NCBI RefSeq assembly: GCF_022605725.1 | Contig: NC_065549.1 | Coordinates: 18,629,614 to 18,693,613 of the forward strand | Origin: Anthonomus grandis grandis | Lineage: Eukaryota; Arthropoda; Insecta; Coleoptera; Curculionidae | Reading direction: 5' to 3' | Length of the DNA: 64,000 bases | Position numbers and translations under genes: made by a program | In this document: piece after piece, positions 43,841 through 55,600 of the stretch | How positions within the stretch are numbered: the first letter of the stretch is position 1 | Layout: each line of letters opens with the position of its first letter | Notes under the pieces: generated by a model | Told to the model about the DNA's origin: nothing | Seen by the model: the letters and a program-made list of their open reading frames with translations, nothing else | The model's database searches: none

Positions 43841-46335
43841 ACCGATAGTTGGAAAAAATCCATACATGTTTTAAAGATAGAAAATTCTTACGCGTCTATA
43901 AATACCTAACAATGTTCAGCCCTTATTAATCAGTTTAGACAATGATAGTAACAGTGAAACAGAATTAAATATAGACTAAGGTAGAATAATTTATTAAACA
44001 GTGCTTGAATTTATAAGAAATAGTTGTATTCTATATTATGCTCCTATTTTTTTTCCGATTTTATTATTAATTTTATTTACTCTTATATACTTATATAAAT
44101 AAATATTTATTAAAATTTATAACGTTGATCTTTAAGTATCTCGGTTCAATAGTTTTGCCCTACCTTCCAGAAGAAAATAAGTAGTAATATTAAAATAATA
44201 ATATATACATTTGTGTATTTTCTGTTCTTATTAACCTTTTCTAATAAAATACTATTCTTTATTTAATTAGTAAGTTTTATTTAGAATTTTCAAGCCGACC
44301 CTGTTCCCTTTATCACCTCTTAAAAACGTTGGACCTTGCACAATGAGGCTTAATGGTCTAATTGATTTGTGGTAGTAGGAGTCAACGGTATATATTTGAG
44401 TGAACAATACTATAAATTAGTGCCTAGAAATACAATTGTGGAGCACCAAAATAGCTGTGTAACTGTAACCTCTAAACGAATCTTGCATCTATGTGTATAG
44501 GCCCGAAATAAAACAGCAGTCCACTGTAAGTCTCCCAAGACAAGTTAAATTCGACAAAAGTTATTCGGCATCGAAGGGTCACTCTTTATTTACAAACATC
44601 TACCTATTTGACATTATATACATCTACCTATTTGGCCAAAACGTTGAATTGACGGGTCACCCTCCGTACAGCACCAAATGGCTTTTTATTCCTCATACAC
44701 TACAATACCATTTTTATTTACACTTATCAAGAACAAAATGTATAGCCAACGTTTTTGCGGCGCCTAAAGAGGCCAGCGATTCATTAAAAAAACCATAACC
44801 AAGCTCGTAGTAGAGTGTCACGAAACGATTATCATGGAGAGAGAATATTTCAAAAAACAATTAATTCATTTTTGGGGGTGCATCAAAATTATCAATAATG
44901 TTTTAAAGATTTTTTTATTGATAAGTTAAAGAATTTGTTATATTTTAGCGAAAAAGCCAGACTACTCTCATAATTAGACCTAAAATTAAAAAAAACAACC
45001 CTCGCATACACACAAAATTCGGGATTCATTGTATATGACTGGTGTTCATAAATAGTAATGTTGTCATGAACTAAATATATAAATTAGATAAGAAAGTATA
45101 TAAACAGAATTGACCACACCATAGGTACTGACAGAAAAAGTCAACCCATATAATATTCAAAATAAGAAATCATTTATTACAAAAGTAAAACTTATATTAA
45201 TAGAGGTAAACAAAAATAGGTAAACACTTAGGCATTAATATATTGATAGTTTTTTAAAATAGGTAGGTGAAATAAAAAAATATACTAAGGTTAGAGAGAT
45301 TCGAATAATAAAATAATTCCTCTAAAATTTGAGATTCTTTTAATATGTATGTTGTATCTTTGTATCTCAAACCCTAACAAAATATAAAAAGATACATTTA
45401 AAAACAAAAATAGAAAACATAAAATAAAATATAACTTATAAAATAATCAAGATTAGAAAAATGGTTTATTCAAAAAGTTCATGCCGCTGCATTTTTGGTC
45501 GTCCATTTAATTTTAATTATGACAATTATACGTTAAAATTAAACGTGAGAAAAAACGATATTTGGTACAGATTGAATTATTAACTGTAAGCATCGGCTAC
45601 CTCAAAATTGTCATAAACCATTGCAGATTTACCCCCTTTACGGTTCCGGCTTTAATGTAAAAAATTAGATTTTGAGAGACCTTAAAATTAACCTTGTACT
45701 TAATAGACTAAAAAACAAAACGAACTAAAACCATCCTAAATAAAAATATAACTAAACACAGAACACAAAACTAAATTCTCGACCTAGCAAGTAAACGACT
45801 AAAATGTTCATAAACAAATTAAAATTATTTTCTTAATTATAAATGTTTTTTTTGTCAAAATCTACTGAAGTTTCGGATTTTTATCGATATATTTTTAATA
45901 AGCCAACTCTGCAACATCGTAGATATATTAGATATTATTAATAACAACTTTATCTGCAAATTTCATATCATTTTTAGATTCCTTTCTTCCTAGCTAGAAA
46001 TATAATCCAAAGAAGCATCCTTTAAATGTAAAGGCACAAATCAATACAATTCAATGTTTGGCCTCTTGCCAATCAATGAACTCAGGGCGTTGTCTGGATT
46101 TTATAAGCCACCAAGACTGAAGAAATTGAACTATTTGGTTCATGTTCTGACAATATTTACTATAATTATTAAGTAGTTTTTCCAGAGGGTTATTTCAGGA
46201 AAATTGAATTATAACTAAGATACTATCAAAATGATAACTCAATTATTTTCCTCTTGTAACAACTCTTAGTGACTTCTATGCTTTGCCTTAATTTTTACGA
46301 TACTTTCCAGTGAATTGGATCTGCCCTCCACCAAA
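43841..46335. other. AT-rich spacer; 3' UTR side of the zinc-finger gene
   Basis: No recognisable gene. The right part lies downstream of the zinc-finger stop and probably contains its 3' UTR; candidate AATAAA signals on the minus strand are near 45,465 and 45,170. Confidence 0.45.
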
Positions 46336-49300
46336 CTAAAACCGCAAGTTTCGTTTTAGCCTGCCTAAAAGAGAATGATCCAGAGAAGTACTTTGGATTT
46401 CCTGTTGATTAGTACCCTCGATTTCTAGGGGCACTTCCTTAACATTGCCTTTAGTTGTTGAGACCATTTCATCGTTTTTGTCCTTAAGTAAATTAGATTC
46501 GACATTCGTGCGTTCCAAGCCAATGGCTATAGATGTGCCGCTTTGCTCTTGCTCTAAAAGAGTACTATCGAATGAAATTGTTCTGGTTTCCTGTAGATCA
46601 TTACTGTACATTTTTAAGGAGGTTTCCTCAATAATGTCTTTATTTTTTAGTAAATTTTTAAGTCCATCATCGTTGTCCTTAACTACACTAGAGTCATCAT
46701 TTGTGCCTTTCAAATCAGTGGCTATAGATGAGCCGCTTTGCTCTTGCTCTAAATGAGAACAATCCAACAAAGCAGTTTGGCTTGCCTGTTGATTATTACT
46801 CTCAATTTTTAATGACACTTCCTCAATACTGTCCTCATATGTCGGGAAATTTATAAGTTCATCGTTCTTGTTCCTAATTAAAGTAGAACCCTCATTTGTG
46901 ACTTCCAAGCTAGTGCCGACCGATGTGCCATTTTGCTTTTGCTGTACAACAGAAACAGTGTGGATTTCTTGTTGATTATTAGTCCCAATTACTAGGGGCT
47001 CTTTCTCAACCTTGTCTTCATTTTTAAGTTGGTCACTGTTCTCCTCAAGTAAACTAGAATCGTTATTTATGCCTTCCAAACTAGGCATTATAGAAGTGCC
47101 ATTTTCTTCTTGAACAAGAAAACAATCCAGTGAAGCAATTTGGATTTCTTGTTGGTTATTACTCTCAATTTCTGTGGGCACTTCCTCAACATTGTCTTTA
47201 GTTTTTGAGACCATTTTAAGTTCATCTTTGTCCTCAAGTAAATTAGATTCGTCGTCCGTGCCTTCCAAGCCAATGGCAATAGATGTGTCGGTTTTCTCTT
47301 GCTCTAAAAGGGAACAATCTAGTGAAGTGACTTCTTGTAGGAGTACTTTATTTTTCGAGTGTTCATCATTGTTTTTCCCAGGTACACTAGAAACGCCACT
47401 TGTTCTTTCCAAACCAAAGGCTATAGATACGCCGCTTTGCTCTTCCTCTAAAAGAGAACAATCCGATGAAGTAGTTTGGGTTTCTTGTTGATTCTTACTT
47501 TCAATTACTACGGGCACCTCCTCAACACTGTCTGCAGTCTCTGTAAAATTTTTAAGTTTATCATTGTGGGTCTCAAATAAATTAGAATCGTTGATTCTGC
47601 CATTCAAATCAGTGACTGTAGATGTGCCATTTGGCAACTGTTGTGAAAAAGAGCAATCCATTAAAGCATTTTGGATTTTTTGTTGATTATTAGTCTCAAT
47701 TTCTAACGGCACTTCCTCAACACTGTGTCCATTTTTTGTGAAATTTTTAGGTTCATCATTCCTGTCTTTATTTAAACTAGAATCTTCATTTGTCACTACA
47801 GATGCGCTACTTTGTTCTTGCTTTAAAACAGTACCATCAAAACAAATGGTTTGGATTTCCAGTTGATTATTACTGTCAATTTTTAGAGAGCTTTCCTCAA
47901 TAATGTCTTCATTTTTTAGTAAACTTTTAAGTCCATCGTTGTTGTCCTTAACCAAATGAGAATCGTCATTTGTCCCTTTCAGATGAGTGGCTATAGGTGT
48001 GCCGGTTTGCTCTTGCTCTAAAAGATAATATACCAATGAAGTAGTTTCGTTTTCCTGTTGATTATTACTCTCAATTTCTATTGAAACTTCCTCAACAATG
48101 TCTTTATATTCCTGGAAATTTTTAAGTTCATCGTTCTTATTCTTAATTAAAATAGAATCATCATGTGTGATTTCCAAATTAGTGCTTACCGCTGTGCCAT
48201 TTTTCTCTTCCTGTAAGAGAGAAATAGTTTGGAGGTCTTGTTGATTATTATTCTCAATTATTAGGGACACTTCCTCAACCCTGTCTTCATGTTTAAGAAC
48301 ATTTTTAAGTTCGCCGTTCTCCTCAAGTAAACTAGAACCATTATTTGTGCCTTCCAAACCAGTGATTATAGAAGTGCCATTTTGTTGTTGAACAACAAGA
48401 GAACAATCCGATGAAGAAGAAATTTGGATTTCTTGTTCGTTATTACTCTTAATTTCTATGGACGCTTCCTTAATCCTGTCTTCATTTGTTAGAAAGTTTG
48501 TAAGTTCATCGTTGACATCCTTAATTAAAGTGAAATCTTCACTTCTGCCGTTCAAGCCAGTTCCCAGAAATGTGCTGTTTTGCTCTTCCTCCAAAAGACA
48601 AGTTAATGATTCCTCTTGTTTATTACCTTCGATTTTTAGGAGAACTTTTTTATCATTCTGTTCATTTTCTTTGGCATATTTAGGTTCAACGATTATATAT
48701 TTAACTAAACCGGATTTACCAGTTTCGTTTGAGCGTTCCAGACCAATGTCTAAAGATACATCATTCTGTTTTTCGAAAGGAACTATTTGGTCATTTTGTA
48801 TAAAATCCTTCTTTTCCAGCTCTAAATTGTATTTTTCCAAGCATTGCAAAGCTGCATGCAACGGAACGTCATCATGATCAATTTTGCGCAATAAAATTTC
48901 AATTTCGTTCAAAACATTGTTCTCTATAGTTGCAACGTTGTGGTTTTCTGCTTGTACTTCATATTTTCGCTCTAGGATATCCTCCAACAAATCTGATATA
49001 GTTTCGGCCTTTTTTGTCTTTTTCTTAGAGTTTGTATATTCAAGCAGAGTTTCACTTTCGTCAGAATCCAGCTCAATAGACTCCTTTAGAGCTGGCTTAT
49101 TTATGACTGTCGGAAACTCAGAATTACTTTCAACTTTTGTCACAAGAGGCAATGCGAGGATTTGCTCTGTTGGCACATTAACATCTTTTGGACAATTATT
49201 CGTCAATTCAGTACGATCATTTTCTATTGGAGTAAAAGCATTCTGAGAACATTCTGCTGAATGTATCGCAATATCTGCTTCTTTATTATAGGCAACATCG

Positions 49301-49655
49301 CTTGCAGTTGTTTCAGACTCAGAACATTGTGTAGTAGCTGCGATTTTTTTGCTAAGCTGATCTACCTCTTTGTTGATCTTTTTTAGATATTCGAGTCCAT
49401 ATTCGTAAGGTACTGTTTTAGAGTAGTAAAGCTTCTGTACCAATTTTTGCAACTGGTTAAACACTTGCTCCTTTAGGTTTTTATTTTTATTGTCAGATTC
49501 TAAATTGCTTTGTTCCGATAGAGTTTCAACATTGTCTTTTGAACATGATGGATTATTTAAAAGCGGTAGATTTTTGATAGCTAAAGAAGATATTACTGAA
49601 GGCTTCGACGTAACAGAATTGGAAGATGATGTTTGATTGCCATTTGCGGGCCTAG
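46336..49655 (-). CDS. zinc-finger gene last exon: acidic tandem-repeat region
   Basis: Starts after TTTTTGCAG with RPANGNQTSSSN and ends GRLKRNLRF and TAG at 46,336. The first third has two related helical segments (VPYEYGLEYLKKIN and VPLHAALQCLEKYN) and an acidic patch (ELDSDESETLLE). From about 48,800 down to 46,380 come about 13 degenerate repeats of about 60 residues. The core is LLEQEQ.GTSI..GLEGTN.DSS..KD.NDELKN, then D.VEEVSLEIESNNQQEIQT. Very acidic and Q/N-rich, with no known domain. No frame break over 3.3 kb, which suggests recent coding use. AATAAA on the minus strand near 45,465 is a possible poly(A) signal. Confidence 0.85.
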
Positions 49656-52600
49656 CTGCAAAAATGAAAATGTGAAATTATTATACATATTTTTGAATTC
49701 AAATTGAGATACTTTCCAAGTTTAAAATATATTAGGGGGTAGTAGTAAATGGGAAAAACTTTACTGAAACCATTTTATAGATTAAACATTTTACGTTTGT
49801 ACAAAATCTTCTGATTTACGGTTCGTAAAAATATTCCTGTTTATGAAATTTTGGACTCATCAAGCAAGAAAGTGGGCACTTTTAGATTAGACACTCTTCT
49901 TTGACACCATAATTCAAAAATGCCAATGCTTTTTACCAGTATGTAAAAAACACTCTTGAACATATTCTGTTTTGTTACATGAAAATATTCCTGTTAGTTT
50001 AGGAGATATTGGAGTTTAGGGTGAGTGATCACTTTCAAATGATGTATTCTTTTTGATAGCGATATCCCTGAAAAATTCAAGAAATTTCCAAAATTCTCTT
50101 GGCCTACTATAAAACTTTAAATTAAATAATACATTTTAGATTCCTTTATGACTTTTGCTTTGCATAATTTAAAACCCTACTGTTAGATATTATTTTATTT
50201 AAAAACAAAACACCATTTTTTGAAAACAAAAAATACATGGTTTTTAATTTAAAAACCCTGCTGGAAAATGACCGATTTTTTTAGAATACACCACTGAATT
50301 CTATGTAAAAATATTTAATAGTAGTAGTTTTTTTTTTATTTTTAAACAGAGACTAAAATTTATCACCCATGAAAAGTGAAAATTTTTATTTTTACCCGGT
50401 ATTTTTAAAACAAAAAAAGGAAGTTTTTCGGAAACGCCACAGTGGGAAAATACAATATTAAAAAAGTTAATTCTTACGAGATGTGAAGGTTGTGCTCTTT
50501 AGAACTGCAGATTGTTTATAATGCTTCTCTTTTTTATGACTTGCAAGGCTCAGCTCTGAAATGGCATTAAATCCACAAATATTGCAATACTTGGAGGCTA
50601 GGCTAAAAAATATAAACCCTAATTACTAAATGCTTTATAATTTCTAATAGCGTTTATATTTACCCTAGATGCACAGTCCCTGTATAATGACCCAATGCAT
50701 TAAAAGTTCCATCCAAACTTTTATTACAAATATGGCAGTAAAACCACTTGCTTCTTTCTATAAAGGATGGCTGAAACTACAAATTGTGATTGTAGAAACA
50801 TTAAACTTAATTCTGTTTATATATTTACTTTAAATGAAGTAACTGTATTTGACACAATCCATTCTTCAAGTCTGTGTTTATGGTAGACACTATTAAAGTG
50901 GCCTTCGTATTGACTGTAACCTGTAATCTTAGCATCGCAAAGTTTACATAAGAATCCGTTTTCATAGTGGCTCCAAAAATTTAAAATAATCCCTTTTTTA
51001 ACGAGTGATTGCTTGATAAGCTCTAACTCAAAATGTGGAAAACTTTTAACATGAATGTTTCTTTCGGACTTTAAAAAGTTCTTTTCGCAGATGTAGCAAA
51101 AGACTGATGTTTGTAAGTCATCAGAGCCATCCAACGACTGAAGCGAAGAAGTTGTAGAACGAACCGACCAACGATAAACAGCGCTTTGATGAACCTGAGT
51201 CTTATAGTGCTGCAAGGCGTTATCTAGCAGAGGTTCGGTAAATTTCTTATTGCAAACATTACAGCCAGTAATTAGCATCAGATTATTTAGCTCCCTTGGT
51301 AGAGTTGTATCAAATGGGATAGCCCATTGACCTAGAACAATAATAATGGTTTTATCTTATATTTGAAAATGTAACATTAGTGTTGTCTTACTCATGATTA
51401 AACTTTAAAGTTGGTACCTAGATAGTTCGGACTAATTAAAACCATGTTGATTCGAATAAATAAATGATTCGGATTAATAATAATAATAATAGTAATATTT
51501 ATAAAAAAGAGAAAACAAGAAAAATAGAAAAAAATATGCAAAATTTGTAAAACAAACTTTTAAAACTAAACAACAATGATTTATTGTTGATAAAACGAAT
51601 AAAATAACCTAAGCATAAAACTGAGAAAAAGACTTCTTGCTATAGATTATTTATTCGTTTTAGTATTGTGTCATGTTGCTACTGCTGCAAGACATACACC
51701 CTGAAAAAAAAACTTTCTTATCTTAAATAAAACACATTGTATATTAATTCATTTTTCTATATAAAATTACGGAAAGTTTCATGTATCACAATATACATAC
51801 CATACTTTGTGTCAAATGTACGAAAATAAAGAATTTATATTTAATAAGTGTAGTAACAACGCAAAACTTGTTTAATAAATAGTAAAAACGCACAAGCGCT
51901 TATTTGTACCCTAATTGTTTAATCATCAAATAATCAAATTAGTAGGTATCATATTATATTAAATAATGGCATTTGTATTGACAACAACTGTTATCAACTT
52001 AAAAGTCAATCTGTGTTTGTTTGCCTATCTGCGTATTTAAAATCAAACGCATTTCTTTTTTTAAAATGCACTCACTACATACATAAGGGACAATTGAAAA
52101 GCATTTCAGAACTCACGAACATGTTAGGATTATTCCTAAAGAAAGACCCCAGTTGGTAAGCGAAGATACACAATTTGAAAAAATAGTATCAGGAAACAAC
52201 AATAATACCAGCCGGACAATTAGCCCGGGAACATCATTTATGTCGCAAAACTGTGTTAAAAATACTGAACTAGGCAGAGAAAGGAGCTTTTAAAATGAAA
52301 CCTGTCCAAGAGCTGCAAGAGGATGATCCCAGACGACGAGTAGAATTTTATGAGACGATGAAGAATTTAGTGGATAACGACCAAATACTTTTAGTCTGGA
52401 TATTGTTATCAGAGAAAGCCAATTTTACCTTAAATGGACAGGTGTTTTAAAGTCTTTAAAAACAAAATTATATTATACGAGTTACTTTAAATACTTATTA
52501 AAGATGTTTTGTTTTAAAGTAAACTGACACAATTGTTGTTACTATGCTTAACCCAATTTTATTTTATGGGGTGACAGATATCTTCAGCTTGCTAAAATAT

Positions 52601-55600
52601 AATTATTGCACCAGACTTATACTTTGGAACAAGAATTAAGAGAACCATTAACACGGAAACTTCGACGATCTATTTTCAGCAGGATGGTGCACATTCCCTG
52701 GTGGAATTAACTGGCAAGCAAAGTCGTCTGACCTAACCTTATTAGATTTTTATCTTTGGGGAACCTTAAAATATATTGTACAAAGCCAAGAAATGTTGAA
52801 GACATAAAATATAGGATAAGGCAAGAAATTAACTTAATTTCACCGAAGGTTCTAGGAAGCTTACAAAGAGATTTCTAACATCGATTATACTTTGTCCAGA
52901 AGTAAATGGTGTTCATTTTAAGCCGTCACTAAATCAATAAGACGTTGTCGTTCCTTTGGAGCATGTGGATTTTCGGGGTCCCACAAATGATTGTTTTTCC
53001 AATTAAAAACACCTCGTCTAGTAAACGTCGCCTCATCGGTGAAAAGAAGGTCATTAAGAAATTCCTGGTTTTCGGATTGTTTATCTAGCATAAATTGAGC
53101 AAACTGTAGGCGAACTGGTAAATCTTGAGGTAGCAAATTTTGGACAGGAGTATATAAGTGATATATTATAGTGATATATTATAGTGATATATTATAGTGA
53201 TATCGACGGAGATTCTCTGTCTTTAAAATTCGCCAGATAGACGATTGGCTTATTCCTTCCTTATCTGGATTTTCCGAAATACGAGCTAAAACCTCTTCTT
53301 CATCATCGACGTTGATATTTTTTGGAACACCATTTAAGGTTTTAGGACGAAAACACCCTGTTTCGCCTAGGCGGCGTCTAAATACGTCTGAACAGTTTGT
53401 GATTGGGTTGTCTTCGATTTGGGTATAATTCTAAATACCTTCTGGCTGCACCAAGTCCACTATAATTTGACTGAGCAAAAACGCAAATCATATCACGCAT
53501 TTCACTGTTGGAATATTCATTATGACGTGGCATTTTCGAATTTTAGAATTTTTACTACAAATAATACACTATTACTTAGTGACAGTAAAATTGTCATATA
53601 ATTTCTTTACACGAAAAACTGATAAGTGCTGACACAAGCCTACTTGAAAAAAGTCAATGTAATAACGGTGGCTTAGGATTCTTTACGCTGAATGTTTGAA
53701 ATGCAAATAACTTAAAAACAGATAGAGTTGCATGAAATAAACAAGAGTACCTTTTTTATTCAAAATTGAACTGCCTTTTAGATTTTCTAGTCGTTTTAGC
53801 CATAACTGATTAGGCAAAAAAGATATGTTGTAATTTACGTAAGTAACAGGGTGTAACTAACGCCCTGTATAAATAATGCTAAATTTACTACAAAAGTCGT
53901 AATTTTCATGTCAAAACACATTAAGTCGCCAATTTTCAAGACGATACTGCTTAAAATCACAAAATTATTAACAAATTTTAAATTAAAATTCCAACTTTAA
54001 ATACCCTGTATCTCCTAAACCTGCAACATTTGAATAAGACATGTTAAGCTCAATCGCCATATTTTGGTGTGTAGTATCTCCAGTTCAGAGATTGCTCATT
54101 CTTAATGAATCACCCTGTATAATTATATTAAAAGTCATATTAATAAGAGGTAGTATAATAGTCATATTAATAAGAGGTGGTATTCTAAGTATGGCTGTTA
54201 TTAGAATAAAAGACAACCCAATCATAAACTGTTCAAACGTATTTATACGCGCCTAGGCGAAACAGGGTGTTTTCGTCCTAAAACCTTAAATGGTGTTCCA
54301 AAAAATATCAACGTCAATGATGAAGAAGAGGTTTTAGCTCGTATTTCGGAAAATCCAGATAAGGAAGGAATAAGTCAATCGTCTATCTGGCGAATTTTAA
54401 AGAAAGAGAATCTCCGTCAATATCACTATACTCCTGTCCAAAATTTGCTACGTCAAGATTTACCAGTTCGCCTACAGTTTGCTCAATTTATGCTAGATAA
54501 ACAATCCGAAAACCAGAAATTTCTTAATGACCTTCTTTTCACCGATGAGGCGACGTTTACTAGACGAGGTGTTTTCAATAGGAAAAACAATCATTTGTGG
54601 GACGCCGAAAATCCACATGCTCTAAAGGAACGACATTTACAACATGAATTCAAGGTAAATATTTGGTGTGATATCTGATTTTTTGGTCTTTTTGAACTTC
54701 CTCCTAATCTGAACGGGTCCCTCTATTTAAACTTCCTTGAACCAGTTAAACCCACTACTAGAAGATGTATCACTATAATATATATAGCCATAAGGCGGAA
54801 CATGTGGTATATGCACACGGGGCGCCGCCACATTTTTTTCTGACAGTACGGCGATACCTGAATGAATATTTTCCTCACCGGTGGATTAGGGGTGGCAGTG
54901 AATTTGTTTGGCCACCTAGAAGTCCAGACTTAAACCCTCTAGACTTCTGAATATGGTCACACATGAAGGACATGGTTTACAAAGATACAATTAATTCCAT
55001 CGAAGAATTAGGACAGAAAATTCAAAAAGCTGCTAATATTATTAAAAAGATCTTTAAGGAGACGCCTTACAAATTGTAGTAAAGCGGAAGGCGGGCATTT
55101 TGAGCATTTTCTTTGAAGTTTTCTTTTATTATTGTTATTTGTTGTCTTTACCGTTATTACCCCACATAGTGGTAATTTAAAACAATAAATTCCTATTAAG
55201 CCAATGTAATAACGATGGCTTAGGATTTTTTACGCTGAATGTTTAAAATGCAAATAACTTAAAAACTGACAAGAGTACCTTTTTCATTCAAAATTGAGCT
55301 GCCTTTTAGATTTGATGATTTGATGTTTTAGCTATAACTGATTAGGCAAAAAATATATGTTGTAATTTACCTAAATAACAGGGTGTAACTAACGCCCTGT
55401 ATAAATAATGCTAAATTCACCACAAAATTCGTAATTTTCATGTCAAAGCACATAAAGTCGCCAATTTTCCAGACGATACTGTTTAAAATCAAAAAATTAT
55501 TAATAAATTTCAAATTAAAATTCTAACTTTAAATACCCTGTATCTCCTAAACCTGCAACATTTGTATAATACATGTTAAGCTCAATCGACATATTTTGGT

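Noticed and set aside
44493..44798. 101-codon open frame on the plus strand
   Set aside because: No domain, no neighbours in frame, composition like the surrounding spacer.
46445..49246. Several long open frames on the plus strand opposite the repeat-rich last exon
   Set aside because: They mirror the acidic repeats in antisense (serine/leucine-rich text) and have no starts, splice signals or domains of their own.
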